Counted from the stretch's first letter, positions 20,234 through 29,995 are shown. The stretch: 52,063 nt of DNA from Rheinheimera nanhaiensis E407-8 (GCF_000296695.1 NZ_BAFK01000025.1:1-52063); one strand, 5' to 3'. Translations and numbers: made by a program. The notes: generated by a model not told the origin, from the letters alone.

Positions 20234-21934
20234 ATGTCAGACCTAACGCCCACCGCACATTTGCAAACAGTACCCCTGCCCCGGCAAACCATAGCATTTA
20301 ACCATAGCTCGCCACTATGGCATCCGCTCTGGTTTGCTTTTGTCGGCGCTTTGGCAATGACCCTACTACTGAACACGCCCTTTTTCGATGCCATACAAGC
20401 CAGGGCAGCAGGCCAGTATTCATTGCAACTCAGTCTTGTATCATTATTATTCTTACTGAATTTTCTGTTACTCACCTTGTTCAGCTTCCGGCCTGTACAA
20501 AAGCCGGTATTTTTATTGCTGTTTCTGCTGGGCTCAACCGCACTGTATTTTAATACCAGTTACGGTGTCGTCATTGATAAAAGTATGCTGCAAAATGCAC
20601 TGGAAACCGATCCGGCTGAAGCACAAGGGTTGTTGTCTGGCGGGATGTTGTGGCAATTAACCAAGCTGATGCTGTTTCCATTGCTGGCGGTTACCGTTAT
20701 CCGAACCAAAATAGTGCGCAACAAACGCTTTTTACTGCACTGGCTGGCGGCAATACTGCTGATTATACTAACGCTGCTCAGTATTGTTACAATCAATTAC
20801 TCACAGTTAGCGCCTTTTTTTCGCAACTTCCGCGAAGTACGTTATCTGGCACTGCCCGTCAGCACCCTGTCAGCCACCGTATCGTTGGCCAATAACATCC
20901 GTAAAACGGCATTTCCGGTCAGTTTTAATCAGCTTGGTCTCGATGCCAAACAGCTACCTGCGGCAACGTCCTCGACAAAACCCAAGCTGATTGTTTTGGT
21001 GGTCGGAGAAACAGCCAGAGCCGATCACTTTGGGCTAAATGGTTATGTCAGAAATACCACCCCACTGCTCAGTGCACTGCCTGTATATAGCTTTAAACAA
21101 GCGTCATCATGCGGTACGGCTACGGCTCACTCTTTACCTTGTATGTTTTCGGCTCTGTCGCGTACTGACTATATAGAAAGCACTGCCAAAAACAGCAGTA
21201 ATGTTCTGGATATACTGCAACACGCCGGTGTTGAAGTGTCTTGGCTTGATAATAACTCAGGCTGCAAAGGCGTGTGCGACCGCGTACCGTCAGAGTTTTT
21301 ATTTGAGCAACAAAATCACTCCAGCTGTGACAGAGGCCAGTGTCTGGACAGTGTACTCACCGAGCGGCTACCGGTTTACCTTAGCAAGGCTAATACCGCC
21401 CCAAAAGATCGCCTGATCGTGCTTCATCAACTGGGCAGTCATGGCCCGGAGTATTACCGGCGCAGTGCAATAACCGACAAAGCTTTTGTGCCGGAATGTC
21501 AAAACAAGCAACTACAGTTGTGTTCACAGCAAGATGTGATCAATGCGTATGATAACAGCATTATTGCAACCGACCAGTTGCTGGCTACCGTTATCAAGCA
21601 GTTGTCAGCGGCCAAGGACTATCAAACCGCCATGCTATATGTTTCAGATCATGGGGAATCTCTGGGCGAAAATGGCATTTACCTGCATGGGCTACCGTAC
21701 TGGATGGCTCCCACAGCTCAGACACATATACCACTGCTATGGTGGATGTCCGAAAACTACATCACAGGTCAAAAGGTAAACACCTCATGTATACAGCAGC
21801 AGACAGAACAGAAAGCCAGCCACGACAACCTTTTTCATACCCTGCTGGCAATATTTAACGTACAAACCACGATGCGAGAAACACAACTTGAATTGTTTAG
21901 CCAGTGCCAGAATGCTCTATCAGCGTATAAATAA
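20234..21934 (+). CDS. eptA: Lipid A phosphoethanolamine transferase EptA
   Basis: A 566-aa inner-membrane enzyme that moves phosphoethanolamine from PE to lipid A phosphates, lowering surface charge and reducing binding of cationic peptides such as polymyxins. It has five N-terminal membrane helices (about residues 32-195) and then a periplasmic sulfatase-fold domain. The nucleophile Thr lies in VGETARADHFGLNGY and the metal ligands in YVSDHGESLGENGIYLHG. Paired Cys for the characteristic disulfides are present (SSCGTATAHSLPC, GCKGVC, CDRGQC). GGAAAG lies 4 nt before the ATG. A PmrA-type box upstream and dgkA nearby fit the known eptA regulon. It is related in family to MCR enzymes but has no plasmid context. 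Confidence 0.93.
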   Translation: MSDLTPTAHLQTVPLPRQTIAFNHSSPLWHPLWFAFVGALAMTLLLNTPFFDAIQARAAGQYSLQLSLVSLLFLLNFLLLTLFSFRPVQKPVFLLLFLLGSTALYFNTSYGVVIDKSMLQNALETDPAEAQGLLSGGMLWQLTKLMLFPLLAVTVIRTKIVRNKRFLLHWLAAILLIILTLLSIVTINYSQLAPFFRNFREVRYLALPVSTLSATVSLANNIRKTAFPVSFNQLGLDAKQLPAATSSTKPKLIVLVVGETARADHFGLNGYVRNTTPLLSALPVYSFKQASSCGTATAHSLPCMFSALSRTDYIESTAKNSSNVLDILQHAGVEVSWLDNNSGCKGVCDRVPSEFLFEQQNHSSCDRGQCLDSVLTERLPVYLSKANTAPKDRLIVLHQLGSHGPEYYRRSAITDKAFVPECQNKQLQLCSQQDVINAYDNSIIATDQLLATVIKQLSAAKDYQTAMLYVSDHGESLGENGIYLHGLPYWMAPTAQTHIPLLWWMSENYITGQKVNTSCIQQQTEQKASHDNLFHTLLAIFNVQTTMRETQLELFSQCQNALSAYK

Positions 21935-21948
21935 AATCTGCTCAGCAA

Positions 21949-21977
21949 TTGATCCTACCCAAAACAGCAACTACTAT
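21949..21977 (+). promoter_or_regulatory. Promoter of the P1B ATPase gene
   Basis: -35 TTGATC (21949-21954), 17-bp spacer, -10 TACTAT (21972-21977). The spacing and -10 are the same as at the repressor operon promoter, and the -10 again sits in the left arm of the palindrome. Confidence 0.7.
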
Positions 21978-21991
21978 ACTGGGGTATAGTA
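21972..21991 (+). promoter_or_regulatory. Operator palindrome upstream of the P1B ATPase gene
   Basis: Perfect 8-bp inverted repeat TACTATAC-TGGG-GTATAGTA. It shares the ACTATAC arm and G4 run with the operator of the RcnR/FrmR-like gene 6.4 kb away, so both are likely bound by the same repressor. It ends 25 bp before the ATPase ATG. Confidence 0.8.
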
Positions 21992-22016
21992 TAAAAGTGA
22001 GATGTAAGGAGCCGAT

Positions 22017-24041
22017 ATGAGCGATAAACATAAAGATCACTCTCATTCTGAGACAGAACCCCATTCACATGCCGGTTTTTTAGGCGCCAATACAGAGCTT
22101 TTGTTCGCACTTGCCAGTGGTTTTATGCTGGCGGCTGGTTTTATTATCGGTAAAGTGTCAGCAAGTACGCCTGCCTGGCTACCTTTTATCTGTTACCTTA
22201 GCGCCTATTTTTTCGGTGGCTTTTTTACCCTGCGTGAAGCCATTGAAAACCTTCGCCATAAACGTTTTGAAATTGACACCTTGATGCTGGTTGCGGCGGC
22301 TGGTGCGGCTGCTTTGGGTGCCTGGGCTGAAGGTGCCTTGTTATTGTTCTTGTTTAGTCTGGGACATGCGCTGGAACACTACGCCATGGGCAGAGCTAAA
22401 CGGGCTATCGAAGCACTGGCGGAGCTGGCCCCTAAAACAGCGATGGTTCGCCGTAATGAGCAACTGCTGGAAATTCCGGTAGAAGCATTGGAAGTGGGCG
22501 ATATTGTGGTCGTTCGCCCCAACGAACGCCTGCCTGCAGACGGTTTTCTGATTAAAGGCACCAGCAGCATTAACCAGGCGCCGGTTACCGGGGAAAGTAT
22601 TCCGGTTGATAAACACCCGGTTGATGATCCGGAGTTTGCCCGCAAGCGCCCGGATTCTATAGAAGCTGCCAGCAAAGTGTTCGCCGGTACCATAAATGGT
22701 GGCGGAGCCATTGAGATAGAAGTGACCAGCCGCTCCAGCGATTCCGCTCTGGCCCGTGTGGTCAAGATGGTGAGCGAAGCAGAGATACGCAAGTCCCCTA
22801 CTCAACGCTTTACCGATAAATTCGAGCGTATTTTTGTGCCCGCCGTACTGGGACTGGTCGTGATATTGCTGTTTGCCTGGGTCGTTATTGACGAGCCTTT
22901 CCGCGATAGTTTTTACCGTGCCATGGCGGTACTGGTTGCCGCCAGCCCCTGTGCACTGGCCATTGCCACCCCCAGTGCCGTATTATCCGGTATTGCCAGA
23001 GCAGCCCGTGGCGGCGTATTAATTAAAGGCGGCGCACCATTGGAAGAGCTGGGCGCACTAACCGCCATGGCGTTTGATAAAACCGGCACGCTGACTGAAG
23101 GCCGCCCGCATATTACCGATATTGTTGTGGCACAAGGTGTATCAGAAGAAGAACTGCTGCGTGTAGCCGTTGCAGTAGAAGCGTTGAGTGACCACCCGCT
23201 GGCCGCAGCAATCACCCGTGATGGTCGCAAACGGCTGGCCGGTAAAGAACCAGCCCAGGCAGAAAACCTGCAAAGCTATGCCGGTTTGGGAGTAAGTGCA
23301 CAACTGGATGGAAAAACGGTCTGGATTGGCAAAGCCAAGATGTTTGGTAATGAAGAAACCGGTCAAGCTATCGCACCACTAAACCCGCAGACAACAGAAG
23401 CCATTAATGCTTTGCGTAACAATGGCCGTACTGTTATGGCAATACGCCACGGAGAGCGCGATTTAGGCGCTATCGGCCTGATGGATACCCCCCGCCCTGC
23501 CGCTAAAGCTGCGTTAGCGACCTTACGGCAGCTGGGTATCTCAAGAATGATTATGATCTCCGGTGATAACCAGCAGGTTGCAGAAGCTGTGGCAAAAGAG
23601 GTTGGCCTGGATGAAGCCTGGGGCGATTTAATGCCACAGGATAAAGTCACTGCTATCCGTAAATTACGCGAAACAACCCAGGTTGCGATGGTGGGTGATG
23701 GTGTTAATGATGCACCGGCTATGGCGAATGCCAGTGTCGGCATTGCCATGGGCGCCGCCGGCTCTGATGTTGCACTGGAAACCGCAGATGTTGCCCTGAT
23801 GGCAGACGACCTGCGCCATCTGCCTTTTGCGGTAGATTTAAGCCGTCGTACCCGCCGCATTATTCTGCAGAATGTATTTGTCAGCCTTGGTGTCGTAGCA
23901 TTACTGGTGCCAGCAACCATAATGGGGCTGGGCATCGGTGCTGCGGTGGCTGTACATGAAGGTTCAACACTGATTGTCGTGTTTAATGCCCTGCGCCTGC
24001 TGGCTTATACCCCAACCAAAAACATAGCGCCAGAAGCATAA
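22017..24041 (+). CDS. P1B-4-type heavy-metal translocating P-type ATPase (Co/Ni/Zn-class efflux)
   Basis: A 674-aa cation-exporting ATPase. The short N-terminus is His-rich (HKDHSHSETEPHSH) with no CxxC heavy-metal domain. It has TGES near 191, the membrane metal site SPC at 310-312, phosphorylation site DKTGT with Asp354, the GDGVNDAPAMA hinge, and HEGST at 647-651 in the last membrane region. SPC plus HEG(S/G)T defines subgroup P1B-4 (CoaT/CtpD type), associated with cobalt and related divalent metals, not the CPC copper or zinc groups. AAGGAG lies 7 nt before the ATG. The shared operator links it to the repressor and czcCBA. Confidence 0.93.
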   Translation: MSDKHKDHSHSETEPHSHAGFLGANTELLFALASGFMLAAGFIIGKVSASTPAWLPFICYLSAYFFGGFFTLREAIENLRHKRFEIDTLMLVAAAGAAALGAWAEGALLLFLFSLGHALEHYAMGRAKRAIEALAELAPKTAMVRRNEQLLEIPVEALEVGDIVVVRPNERLPADGFLIKGTSSINQAPVTGESIPVDKHPVDDPEFARKRPDSIEAASKVFAGTINGGGAIEIEVTSRSSDSALARVVKMVSEAEIRKSPTQRFTDKFERIFVPAVLGLVVILLFAWVVIDEPFRDSFYRAMAVLVAASPCALAIATPSAVLSGIARAARGGVLIKGGAPLEELGALTAMAFDKTGTLTEGRPHITDIVVAQGVSEEELLRVAVAVEALSDHPLAAAITRDGRKRLAGKEPAQAENLQSYAGLGVSAQLDGKTVWIGKAKMFGNEETGQAIAPLNPQTTEAINALRNNGRTVMAIRHGERDLGAIGLMDTPRPAAKAALATLRQLGISRMIMISGDNQQVAEAVAKEVGLDEAWGDLMPQDKVTAIRKLRETTQVAMVGDGVNDAPAMANASVGIAMGAAGSDVALETADVALMADDLRHLPFAVDLSRRTRRIILQNVFVSLGVVALLVPATIMGLGIGAAVAVHEGSTLIVVFNALRLLAYTPTKNIAPEA

Positions 24042-24253
24042 ATATCATCCCCAAAAAATAATTACAGGCGGCATAATAACGGTAATCATACCAAACGGGC
24101 AGTTACTGCCCGTTCTGTACAAGTTGGCTCACAACAAGCAGCATTAATATTTTGCCATGGCAGCGCTATATTTTTTGGTGCCGCCATTGCGAAAATAGCA
24201 GCAGCCCCCCAAATCTGGGTTTGTATTTGTTTTATTACCCCGGAGGACAGACT

Positions 24254-24766
24254 ATGTTTTACGATATTACCGTAGTGCAATTTAGCAAAATGCTGCAAAA
24301 TTTAAGCGCCATCCTTAACAAAGGCGCCAGTTTTGCCGCAACAAAAAAAGTGGATGTTGCCGTTTTACTGAATGCGCGTTTAGCACCGGATCAGTTTCAT
24401 CTTATCCGCCAGGTGCAAATTGCCTGCGACACAGCCAAATTAGGCGTAGCACGCCTAACCGGTAAAACTGACAGTGCCCCCAAGCATGCCGATGACGAAA
24501 CCACCTTAGCGCAATTACAGCAGCGCATCAGTGATACAGTAGCCTATCTGGCCAGCTTTACCGAGGCTGATTTCAGCCAGTCCGCCACGCAAAAAATCAC
24601 TCAGCCACGCTGGGAAGGTAAATATCTAACGGGTTACGAATTCTTGATCCAGCATGTCATCCCTAATTTGTATTTCCATATCACCACCGCCTACGCCATT
24701 TTGCGTCACAATGGTGTCGATGTAGGTAAAAAAGATTATCTGGGTGCGATGCCGTATAAAGTTTAG
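24254..24766 (+). CDS. DUF1993 family protein
   Basis: A 170-aa cytosolic protein that starts MFYDITVVQFSKMLQNLSAIL, the family opening, and ends near HNGVDVGKKDYLGAMP, also characteristic. The fold is a DinB-like four-helix bundle; the function is unknown. The open frame extends 34 codons further upstream, but the ATG at 24254 has GGAGGA 7 nt before it and matches family length. It stands alone between the ATPase gene and a terminator. Confidence 0.85.
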   Translation: MFYDITVVQFSKMLQNLSAILNKGASFAATKKVDVAVLLNARLAPDQFHLIRQVQIACDTAKLGVARLTGKTDSAPKHADDETTLAQLQQRISDTVAYLASFTEADFSQSATQKITQPRWEGKYLTGYEFLIQHVIPNLYFHITTAYAILRHNGVDVGKKDYLGAMPYKV

Positions 24767-24776
24767 CGCGTAGTGT

Positions 24777-24805
24777 AAAACGCCGGGCATTAAACCCGGC
24801 GTTTT
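24777..24805 (+). terminator. Rho-independent terminator after the DUF1993 gene
   Basis: AAAACGCCGGG and CCCGGCGTTTT pair perfectly around CATTAAA; the T-rich end ACTTTTT follows. It begins 11 bp after the stop codon. The A run on the left gives it some bidirectional character. Confidence 0.88.
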
Positions 24806-24923
24806 ACTTTTTACAGAAAAGACCTGCTTTGTGACTATTGGTAACTAACTGTAAAAGCTCTACTTTATCTGTTATAGCCCCTGATAAACTAGCTGCTTCG
24901 CGCTAAGTTGCCAGGTGGTATAT

Positions 24924-25892
24924 ATGCAATCGCAGGTTTTGTTATCCCTTGTCGTCCCGTTTTATAATACGGCAGACTATTTGGACCAATTATTGATGTC
25001 GGTTGAAACACAGCTGACCGCTCAGGTACAACTGGTGTTAGTCTGTGACGGCGCAACGGATAGCAGTTTGGCAGTAGCGCAACGCCATATTGCCAGATCT
25101 GTTTGGCCAGAATGTTATATGCTGTTGAGTCAGCTAAACAGCGGCGTAAGTGTGGCCAGAAATCTGGGTATCGCACACAGTACAGGCCGGTATGTTGGCT
25201 TTGTGGATGCTGACGATCTGCTACTACCCGGTTATATCACGCAAGTGCTCCGGGTTATTACCGGGCATCAGCCTGATCTTATCGAAATAGGCTTTAAACG
25301 CTTTAACGATATCTCCCAGCCACCCACAGTTAAACCCCGCTATTTACAGCACAAAGCAGGCTATCATCAGGTAAAACACGTAGCGCCTGCGGTGTTTCAA
25401 TCCAACCGCTGGTTTCCGTGGCTGAGAATATACCGCAAAGCCATTGCGCCGGATTTTCGCTTTGAGCCAGGCATCGGTTTCTGTGAAGACGTCATGGCAA
25501 TCCCCACCTTGTATCAACGGGCAAACACCCTGCACCATTTGCGCCTGCCGCTGTACGGCTACCGCGAGCATGCTGCCAGTGCTTCATTTAATGTATCGTT
25601 GACGCAGCAACAACAGCTGCAGCAGTTTTACACGGGGTTATGCCGCGCTCAGTTATATCCGGACCTACCGCAACAATGGCGCAAAATTTTACTGTTAAAC
25701 CTCGCCTATCTTTTTTACAGCCTGCAATGTGGCCAACAGCAGGATACAAGTCTGACATCACAGTTGCGACAGGACATTAAAACACTACTGCTGCAACAGT
25801 TCTTCACACCGCGGTTCTCCCTGCGCAAGAAGCTGCAGCTGGCAGGCTATCTTTTACGGCGTAATTCGCAATCTGCGCCGCTATCGTATTAA
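24924..25892 (+). CDS. Family 2 glycosyltransferase
   Basis: A 322-aa GT-A fold enzyme. The N-terminal nucleotide-sugar domain (about 5-120) shows VVPFYNTADYLDQLL, CDGATDSS, SVARNLGIAHSTGRYVGF and the metal-binding DADD motif (VDADDLLL). A GFCEDV segment near residue 190 provides the likely ED acceptor-site motif. The ATG at 24924 is preferred over the in-frame GTG at 24915 because an AGGTGG ribosome site lies just upstream. No sugar genes flank it, so the acceptor (LPS, capsule or glycoprotein) cannot be inferred; it is a lone transferase. Confidence 0.88.
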   Translation: MQSQVLLSLVVPFYNTADYLDQLLMSVETQLTAQVQLVLVCDGATDSSLAVAQRHIARSVWPECYMLLSQLNSGVSVARNLGIAHSTGRYVGFVDADDLLLPGYITQVLRVITGHQPDLIEIGFKRFNDISQPPTVKPRYLQHKAGYHQVKHVAPAVFQSNRWFPWLRIYRKAIAPDFRFEPGIGFCEDVMAIPTLYQRANTLHHLRLPLYGYREHAASASFNVSLTQQQQLQQFYTGLCRAQLYPDLPQQWRKILLLNLAYLFYSLQCGQQQDTSLTSQLRQDIKTLLLQQFFTPRFSLRKKLQLAGYLLRRNSQSAPLSY

Positions 25893-26031
25893 TGCGTTAA
25901 TGTGCTGACACGGGCATAATGCAACCCTACCAACATCTGTTTATTTTTTGCGCAGCTGGCTCTGTATCTTTATGCGTATTCAGGTATAATCCGCCGACTT
26001 TTTTCAGGCCCAGCCCAATTCAAGAGATACT

Positions 26032-27435
26032 ATGACAGTTCAGACCTTTGACCCGACACAAACCACCACGCTGGATACGCCAGCCAAAAGCCTTGCAGCT
26101 GAGGCTAAAACCGGTAGTGGCAAAGGCAATACTATCGGCTTTGTCAGCCTTGGTTGTCCGAAAAACCTGGTCGACTCTGAACGTATTCTTACCCAGCTTA
26201 AAAGCGAAGGTTACAACATAGTGCCAACCTACGATGATGCTGAACTGGTCATTGTTAATACCTGCGGTTTTATTGACAGCGCAGTACAGGAATCGCTGGA
26301 AACCATCGGTGAAGCCTTAGCTGAAAACGGCAAAGTTATCGTAACCGGCTGTTTAGGTGCGCGCGAAGATGAAATACGTGAAGTACACCCGAATGTATTG
26401 GGTATTACCGGCCCACACTCTTACGAAAACGTATTAAAACAGGTGCATGAGTTTGTACCTAAGCCTAAGTATGACCCTTTCACTATGCTGGTGCCGGACC
26501 ATGGCGTTAAGTTAACGCCTAAGCACTATGCTTACTTAAAAATATCTGAAGGCTGTAACCACCGCTGCACCTTCTGCATTATTCCGTCAATGCGTGGCGA
26601 CTTAGTTAGCCGGCCGGTGGGTGAAGTGTTAGATGAAGCACAGCGGTTAAAAAATGCCGGCGTAAAAGAATTGCTTATTATTTCACAGGACACCAGCGCC
26701 TATGGCGTCGATGTAAAACACCGCACCGGCTTTTGGAACGGCTCACCGGTAAAAACCTCTATGCAATCGCTGTGCGAAGCGCTGGGCGATATGGGGATCT
26801 GGGTGCGCCTGCACTATGTTTACCCCTACCCACACGTGGACGACATTATCCCGCTGATGGCACAAGGCAAGGTACTGCCTTACCTGGACATTCCGTTTCA
26901 ACATGCCAGCCCGCGTATTTTAAAGCTGATGAAACGCCCCGGCCAGGCTGAGCGTGTACTGGAGCGCATCAAAAAATGGCGTGAGATCTGCCCCGAGCTG
27001 ACCATCCGCTCAACCTTTATTGTCGGCTTCCCGGGCGAGACCGAAGAAGACTTCCAAATGCTGCTCGACTGGCTAAAAGAAGCCCAGCTTGATCGCGTTG
27101 GCTGCTTTAAATACAGCCCGGTTGAGGGCGCCAAAGCCAACGAGCTGCCCGATCCGGTACCGGCAGAGGTAATGGAAGAGCGTTATCACCGTTTTATGCA
27201 AACCCAGCAGGCTATCAGCAGCGCCAGGCTGCAGGCCAAAATTGGCAAAACCATTAAAGTGCTGATTGACGAAGTGGACGAAGAAGGCGCTATCGGCCGC
27301 AGCTTTGCCGACGCGCCGGAAATTGACGGCGCGGTGTACTTAAACGGCTTAACCAGCGTAAAACCCGGCGATATTATCGATGCCGTGGTGGAAGAAGCGG
27401 ATGAGTATGACTTATGGGCGTCAGTGGCAGAGTAA
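26032..27435 (+). CDS. rimO: Ribosomal protein S12 methylthiotransferase RimO
   Basis: A radical-SAM enzyme that adds a methylthio group to the conserved Asp of ribosomal protein uS12. The N-terminal UPF0004 domain has three cluster Cys ([30 protein letters not shown]). The radical SAM core has CNHRCTFC (Cx3Cx2C). The C-terminal TRAM domain covers about the last 65 residues. At 467 aa it is slightly longer than E. coli RimO because of an N-terminal extension of about 35 residues before [17 protein letters not shown] -10 lies at 25985-25990, 42 bp before the ATG. Confidence 0.96.
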   Translation: MTVQTFDPTQTTTLDTPAKSLAAEAKTGSGKGNTIGFVSLGCPKNLVDSERILTQLKSEGYNIVPTYDDAELVIVNTCGFIDSAVQESLETIGEALAENGKVIVTGCLGAREDEIREVHPNVLGITGPHSYENVLKQVHEFVPKPKYDPFTMLVPDHGVKLTPKHYAYLKISEGCNHRCTFCIIPSMRGDLVSRPVGEVLDEAQRLKNAGVKELLIISQDTSAYGVDVKHRTGFWNGSPVKTSMQSLCEALGDMGIWVRLHYVYPYPHVDDIIPLMAQGKVLPYLDIPFQHASPRILKLMKRPGQAERVLERIKKWREICPELTIRSTFIVGFPGETEEDFQMLLDWLKEAQLDRVGCFKYSPVEGAKANELPDPVPAEVMEERYHRFMQTQQAISSARLQAKIGKTIKVLIDEVDEEGAIGRSFADAPEIDGAVYLNGLTSVKPGDIIDAVVEEADEYDLWASVAE

Positions 27436-27439
27436 CCAC

Positions 27440-28693
27440 TTAACACCCCGCCTGTGCCAGCCGCTGCTGCACCTGTGCCAGTTCGTCCTGGTATAGCGGC
27501 AGATACGGCTGGCAGCGTGGTTCCAGGCCCTGCCCCAGTGCACAGCTGCGCTCCAGCTGCAGTGTCAGCTCAAGCGCCTGTGCCATCTGGCCGCTTTGTT
27601 GTTGCAGCGCCTGTTTAATGGTGTAACTGACATGCAAACGGCGTAAAAAAGCGCTACTGTCGATGCCGAACAGCCTGTCGGTACCCGAGATAACACCAGC
27701 CAGAAAATACTGCTGCTGTGTCTGTGTGCTAAGCTGCCAGCTTTCGGCAATACGCGCCATGGTGTGCGCCCGAGCCAGCACCATAATAGCTGCCGCCGCG
27801 TTAGTACCCGACAGTACAGCGTAGCTTAACAGCCATTTGCGTGCCAATGTCAGGCCAAGCCGGGTAACCACCTCTTTTACCGAGTTTACGGCGCGGGTTT
27901 TACGGTACAGCGGGCTGTTGGCCAGTTTCAGTAAACCCATCACGATTGCCGGCTCGTCAGCCAGCAAGGTCGCCAGCTGATTAATATCCGGCTCATCGAC
28001 AAATAAACAGCCAATAATCTCAGCCAGTTTTAGTGCACTGGGCTCTAGTGTTTTGCCATCAACAGTGAGCTTATCAGGCAAAAAATAGCCCTGAAACCAC
28101 TGACAGCCCAGCGTTTTAACCAAGGTGAACAGCGCCTCGGTTTCCACCTTCGTTGCCAGCCAGATCAGGCCATCGCGGCCATACTGTGCCTGATGACGCT
28201 GAAAGTCTTCCAGGCCGGTATACGCCATATCAATCCGCACTATACTGGCCAGTGCCAGCAGATCGGCGCTTAAGCTGCCGTCCGGCGTGTCATCCAGTAA
28301 AATACTAAAGCCCAGTGTCTTGTAATGGCCAAGTGCTGCGCGAAGAGCTGCGCTATCTGCTGCCTTACCGGCAATAGCCAGCATCACTTTACTGGCCGGT
28401 AGCGGTGCCAATGAGCGCCGGGCCAACACTAATGGCAGGCTGACACTAAGCAGCAACCGGCAGTTATAGCTGGTCAGGTAATCTGCCAGTTGCTGACACT
28501 GCTGTTGCAGTATCGCAGCATCGCTGCTATCCAGCACCAGCGGCCTGACGCAGCTGTGGCTATGCTGCATCAGCTCCAGCGCAACGCGTTTTTTGGCTGC
28601 GTCAAACAGCGGCTGCACAACCAGCTGAGACAGCGCCAGGCTGTGCTTAGCCATCACACTTTCAGATAAAGCAGGTGGTGTCACAATGCTCAC
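27440..28693 (-). CDS. EAL-like/HDOD signalling protein (YuxH type)
   Basis: A 417-aa protein with an N-terminal EAL-like domain (about 25-210) and a C-terminal HDOD domain (about 210-400). The EAL motif is replaced by LELM, while LLDDTPDG, VRIDMA, KVETEA and WFQGYFLPDK are degenerate versions of EAL blocks. It is probably not a c-di-GMP phosphodiesterase but a binding or adaptor protein. The HDOD part shows LLKLANSPLYRKTRAVNSVKE. The start is a GTG at 28693 with AGGAG 5 nt upstream; an ATG 13 codons inside is the alternative. It follows the VWA gene by 11 bp, so it is probably cotranscribed. Confidence 0.83.
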   Translation of the reverse strand: MSIVTPPALSESVMAKHSLALSQLVVQPLFDAAKKRVALELMQHSHSCVRPLVLDSSDAAILQQQCQQLADYLTSYNCRLLLSVSLPLVLARRSLAPLPASKVMLAIAGKAADSAALRAALGHYKTLGFSILLDDTPDGSLSADLLALASIVRIDMAYTGLEDFQRHQAQYGRDGLIWLATKVETEALFTLVKTLGCQWFQGYFLPDKLTVDGKTLEPSALKLAEIIGCLFVDEPDINQLATLLADEPAIVMGLLKLANSPLYRKTRAVNSVKEVVTRLGLTLARKWLLSYAVLSGTNAAAAIMVLARAHTMARIAESWQLSTQTQQQYFLAGVISGTDRLFGIDSSAFLRRLHVSYTIKQALQQQSGQMAQALELTLQLERSCALGQGLEPRCQPYLPLYQDELAQVQQRLAQAGC

Positions 28694-28704
28694 AACAACT
28701 CCTT

Positions 28705-29874
28705 TTACAACAAACTCTTAATGGCAGCAGTTAACCCATCCAGCGTCAGCGCGAACATACGCTGTTGCATTAACTGCGCAATAATGCCAATCGAATAATA
28801 ATGCTGCCACCACTGCTGTGGCTGGGGGTTTAACCATACGGCTTTGGGATACTGCGCTAACAAGCGCTGCAGCCAGACTTTGCCCGGCACTTCATTAAAG
28901 TGCTCTACACTGCCCCCGGGATATTCTATTTCGTACGGGCCCATAGTGGCATCGCCGACAAAAATCAGCTTATAGTCGCTGCCATAGGTATGAATAATGT
29001 CGTCGGTTTTAATCTGCTCGGTATAGCGGCGTTTATTATCGCGCCAGACCCCCTCGTACACACAGTTATGAAAGTAGAAAAACTCCAGATGTTTAAACTC
29101 GGTTTTTACCGCGGCAAACAGTTTTTGACACTGCTCGATATGATCGTCCATCGAGCCGCCGACATCAAAAAACACCAGCAATTTAATCGCATTATGCCGC
29201 TCACGCATAAAGCGCAAGTCCAGCCAGCCCGCTTGCTCGGAGGTGGCCTGAATAGTGCCCTGTAAATCCAGTTCAGTTTCAGCGCCGCTACGGGCAAATT
29301 TACGCAGCTGCTTTAGCGCCAGTTTAATGCTGCGGTTGTTAAGTTCACTATCGCTGTCTAAATCTTTAAACTCACGTTTATCCCACACTTTTACCGCGCG
29401 CCGTGCCCCACTGCCCTGCTGGCCAATCCGCACGCCCTCGGGGTTATAACCATAAGCGCCAAAGGGTGAAGTGCCGCCGGTACCAATCCATTTATTCCCA
29501 CCACTGTGCTTTTTTTGCTGCTCGGCCAAACGCTGGCGCAGGGTTTCAAGCAGTTTATCCAGCCCACCTAACGCTTGTAGTTTGGCTTTGTCTTCGTCGC
29601 TAAGCTTACGCAGCACCTCGGGCACTAACCAGTCCGGCGGTATACTGGCAGCAATATCCACCTGTGCCACGCCGGCAAAATACTCAGCAAAAGCCCGGTC
29701 GAATTTATCGTACTGGGTTTCATCTTTTACCAGGCAAAGTCGTGACAGCTGATAAAAGGCTTCGGTGTCAGCGAAAATCACCTGCTGTTTTAGCGCATTA
29801 AGTAAGTCCAGCAGTTCGGTGATGCTGGTTTTTAAGCCGTATTTGCGCAGCGTAAAAAAGAAGTCAATTAGCAT
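28705..29874 (-). CDS. VWA domain-containing CoxE-like protein
   Basis: A 389-aa protein. The N-terminal half is helical (LLDLLNALKQQVIF) with a Gly-rich region (GTGGTSPFGAYGYNPEG), and the C-terminal half is a von Willebrand A domain whose MIDAS motif is FFDVGGSMDDH. Such proteins act with MoxR ATPases as a chaperone pair for metal-cofactor insertion or complex assembly. Its MoxR partner is immediately upstream, separated by a 166-bp spacer that holds a repeat element. The client is unknown. Confidence 0.85.
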   Translation of the reverse strand: MLIDFFFTLRKYGLKTSITELLDLLNALKQQVIFADTEAFYQLSRLCLVKDETQYDKFDRAFAEYFAGVAQVDIAASIPPDWLVPEVLRKLSDEDKAKLQALGGLDKLLETLRQRLAEQQKKHSGGNKWIGTGGTSPFGAYGYNPEGVRIGQQGSGARRAVKVWDKREFKDLDSDSELNNRSIKLALKQLRKFARSGAETELDLQGTIQATSEQAGWLDLRFMRERHNAIKLLVFFDVGGSMDDHIEQCQKLFAAVKTEFKHLEFFYFHNCVYEGVWRDNKRRYTEQIKTDDIIHTYGSDYKLIFVGDATMGPYEIEYPGGSVEHFNEVPGKVWLQRLLAQYPKAVWLNPQPQQWWQHYYSIGIIAQLMQQRMFALTLDGLTAAIKSLL

Positions 29875-29903
29875 AAAACGTGCTCATATACCCGGGTGAG
29901 ACT

Positions 29904-29995
29904 GGAAACTCGTTTTGGTCGGTGCAGAGTGTCTGAGCGCAGGCGCCAGCCGCAGCGAGTTGCTGCGACGAGCCCAAAGGAGTATTGCAGTCGAG
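29904..29995. repeat. Dispersed intergenic repeat, copy A
   Basis: About 92 bp, sharing with copy B (39008-39100) the exact blocks GCAGAGTGTCTGAGC, GCGAGTTGCTGCG and GTATTGC, plus GGAAAC and TGGTCG at one end. The minus strand can form the hairpin CGCAGC-AACTC-GCTGCG. It lies between the stop of the MoxR gene and the VWA start. I do not recognise it as a known element. Confidence 0.75.

Noticed and set aside
20234..21934. Plasmid-type mcr colistin resistance gene
   Set aside because: It belongs to the same enzyme family, but has chromosomal context with dgkA and a two-component system, and no mobile element nearby.
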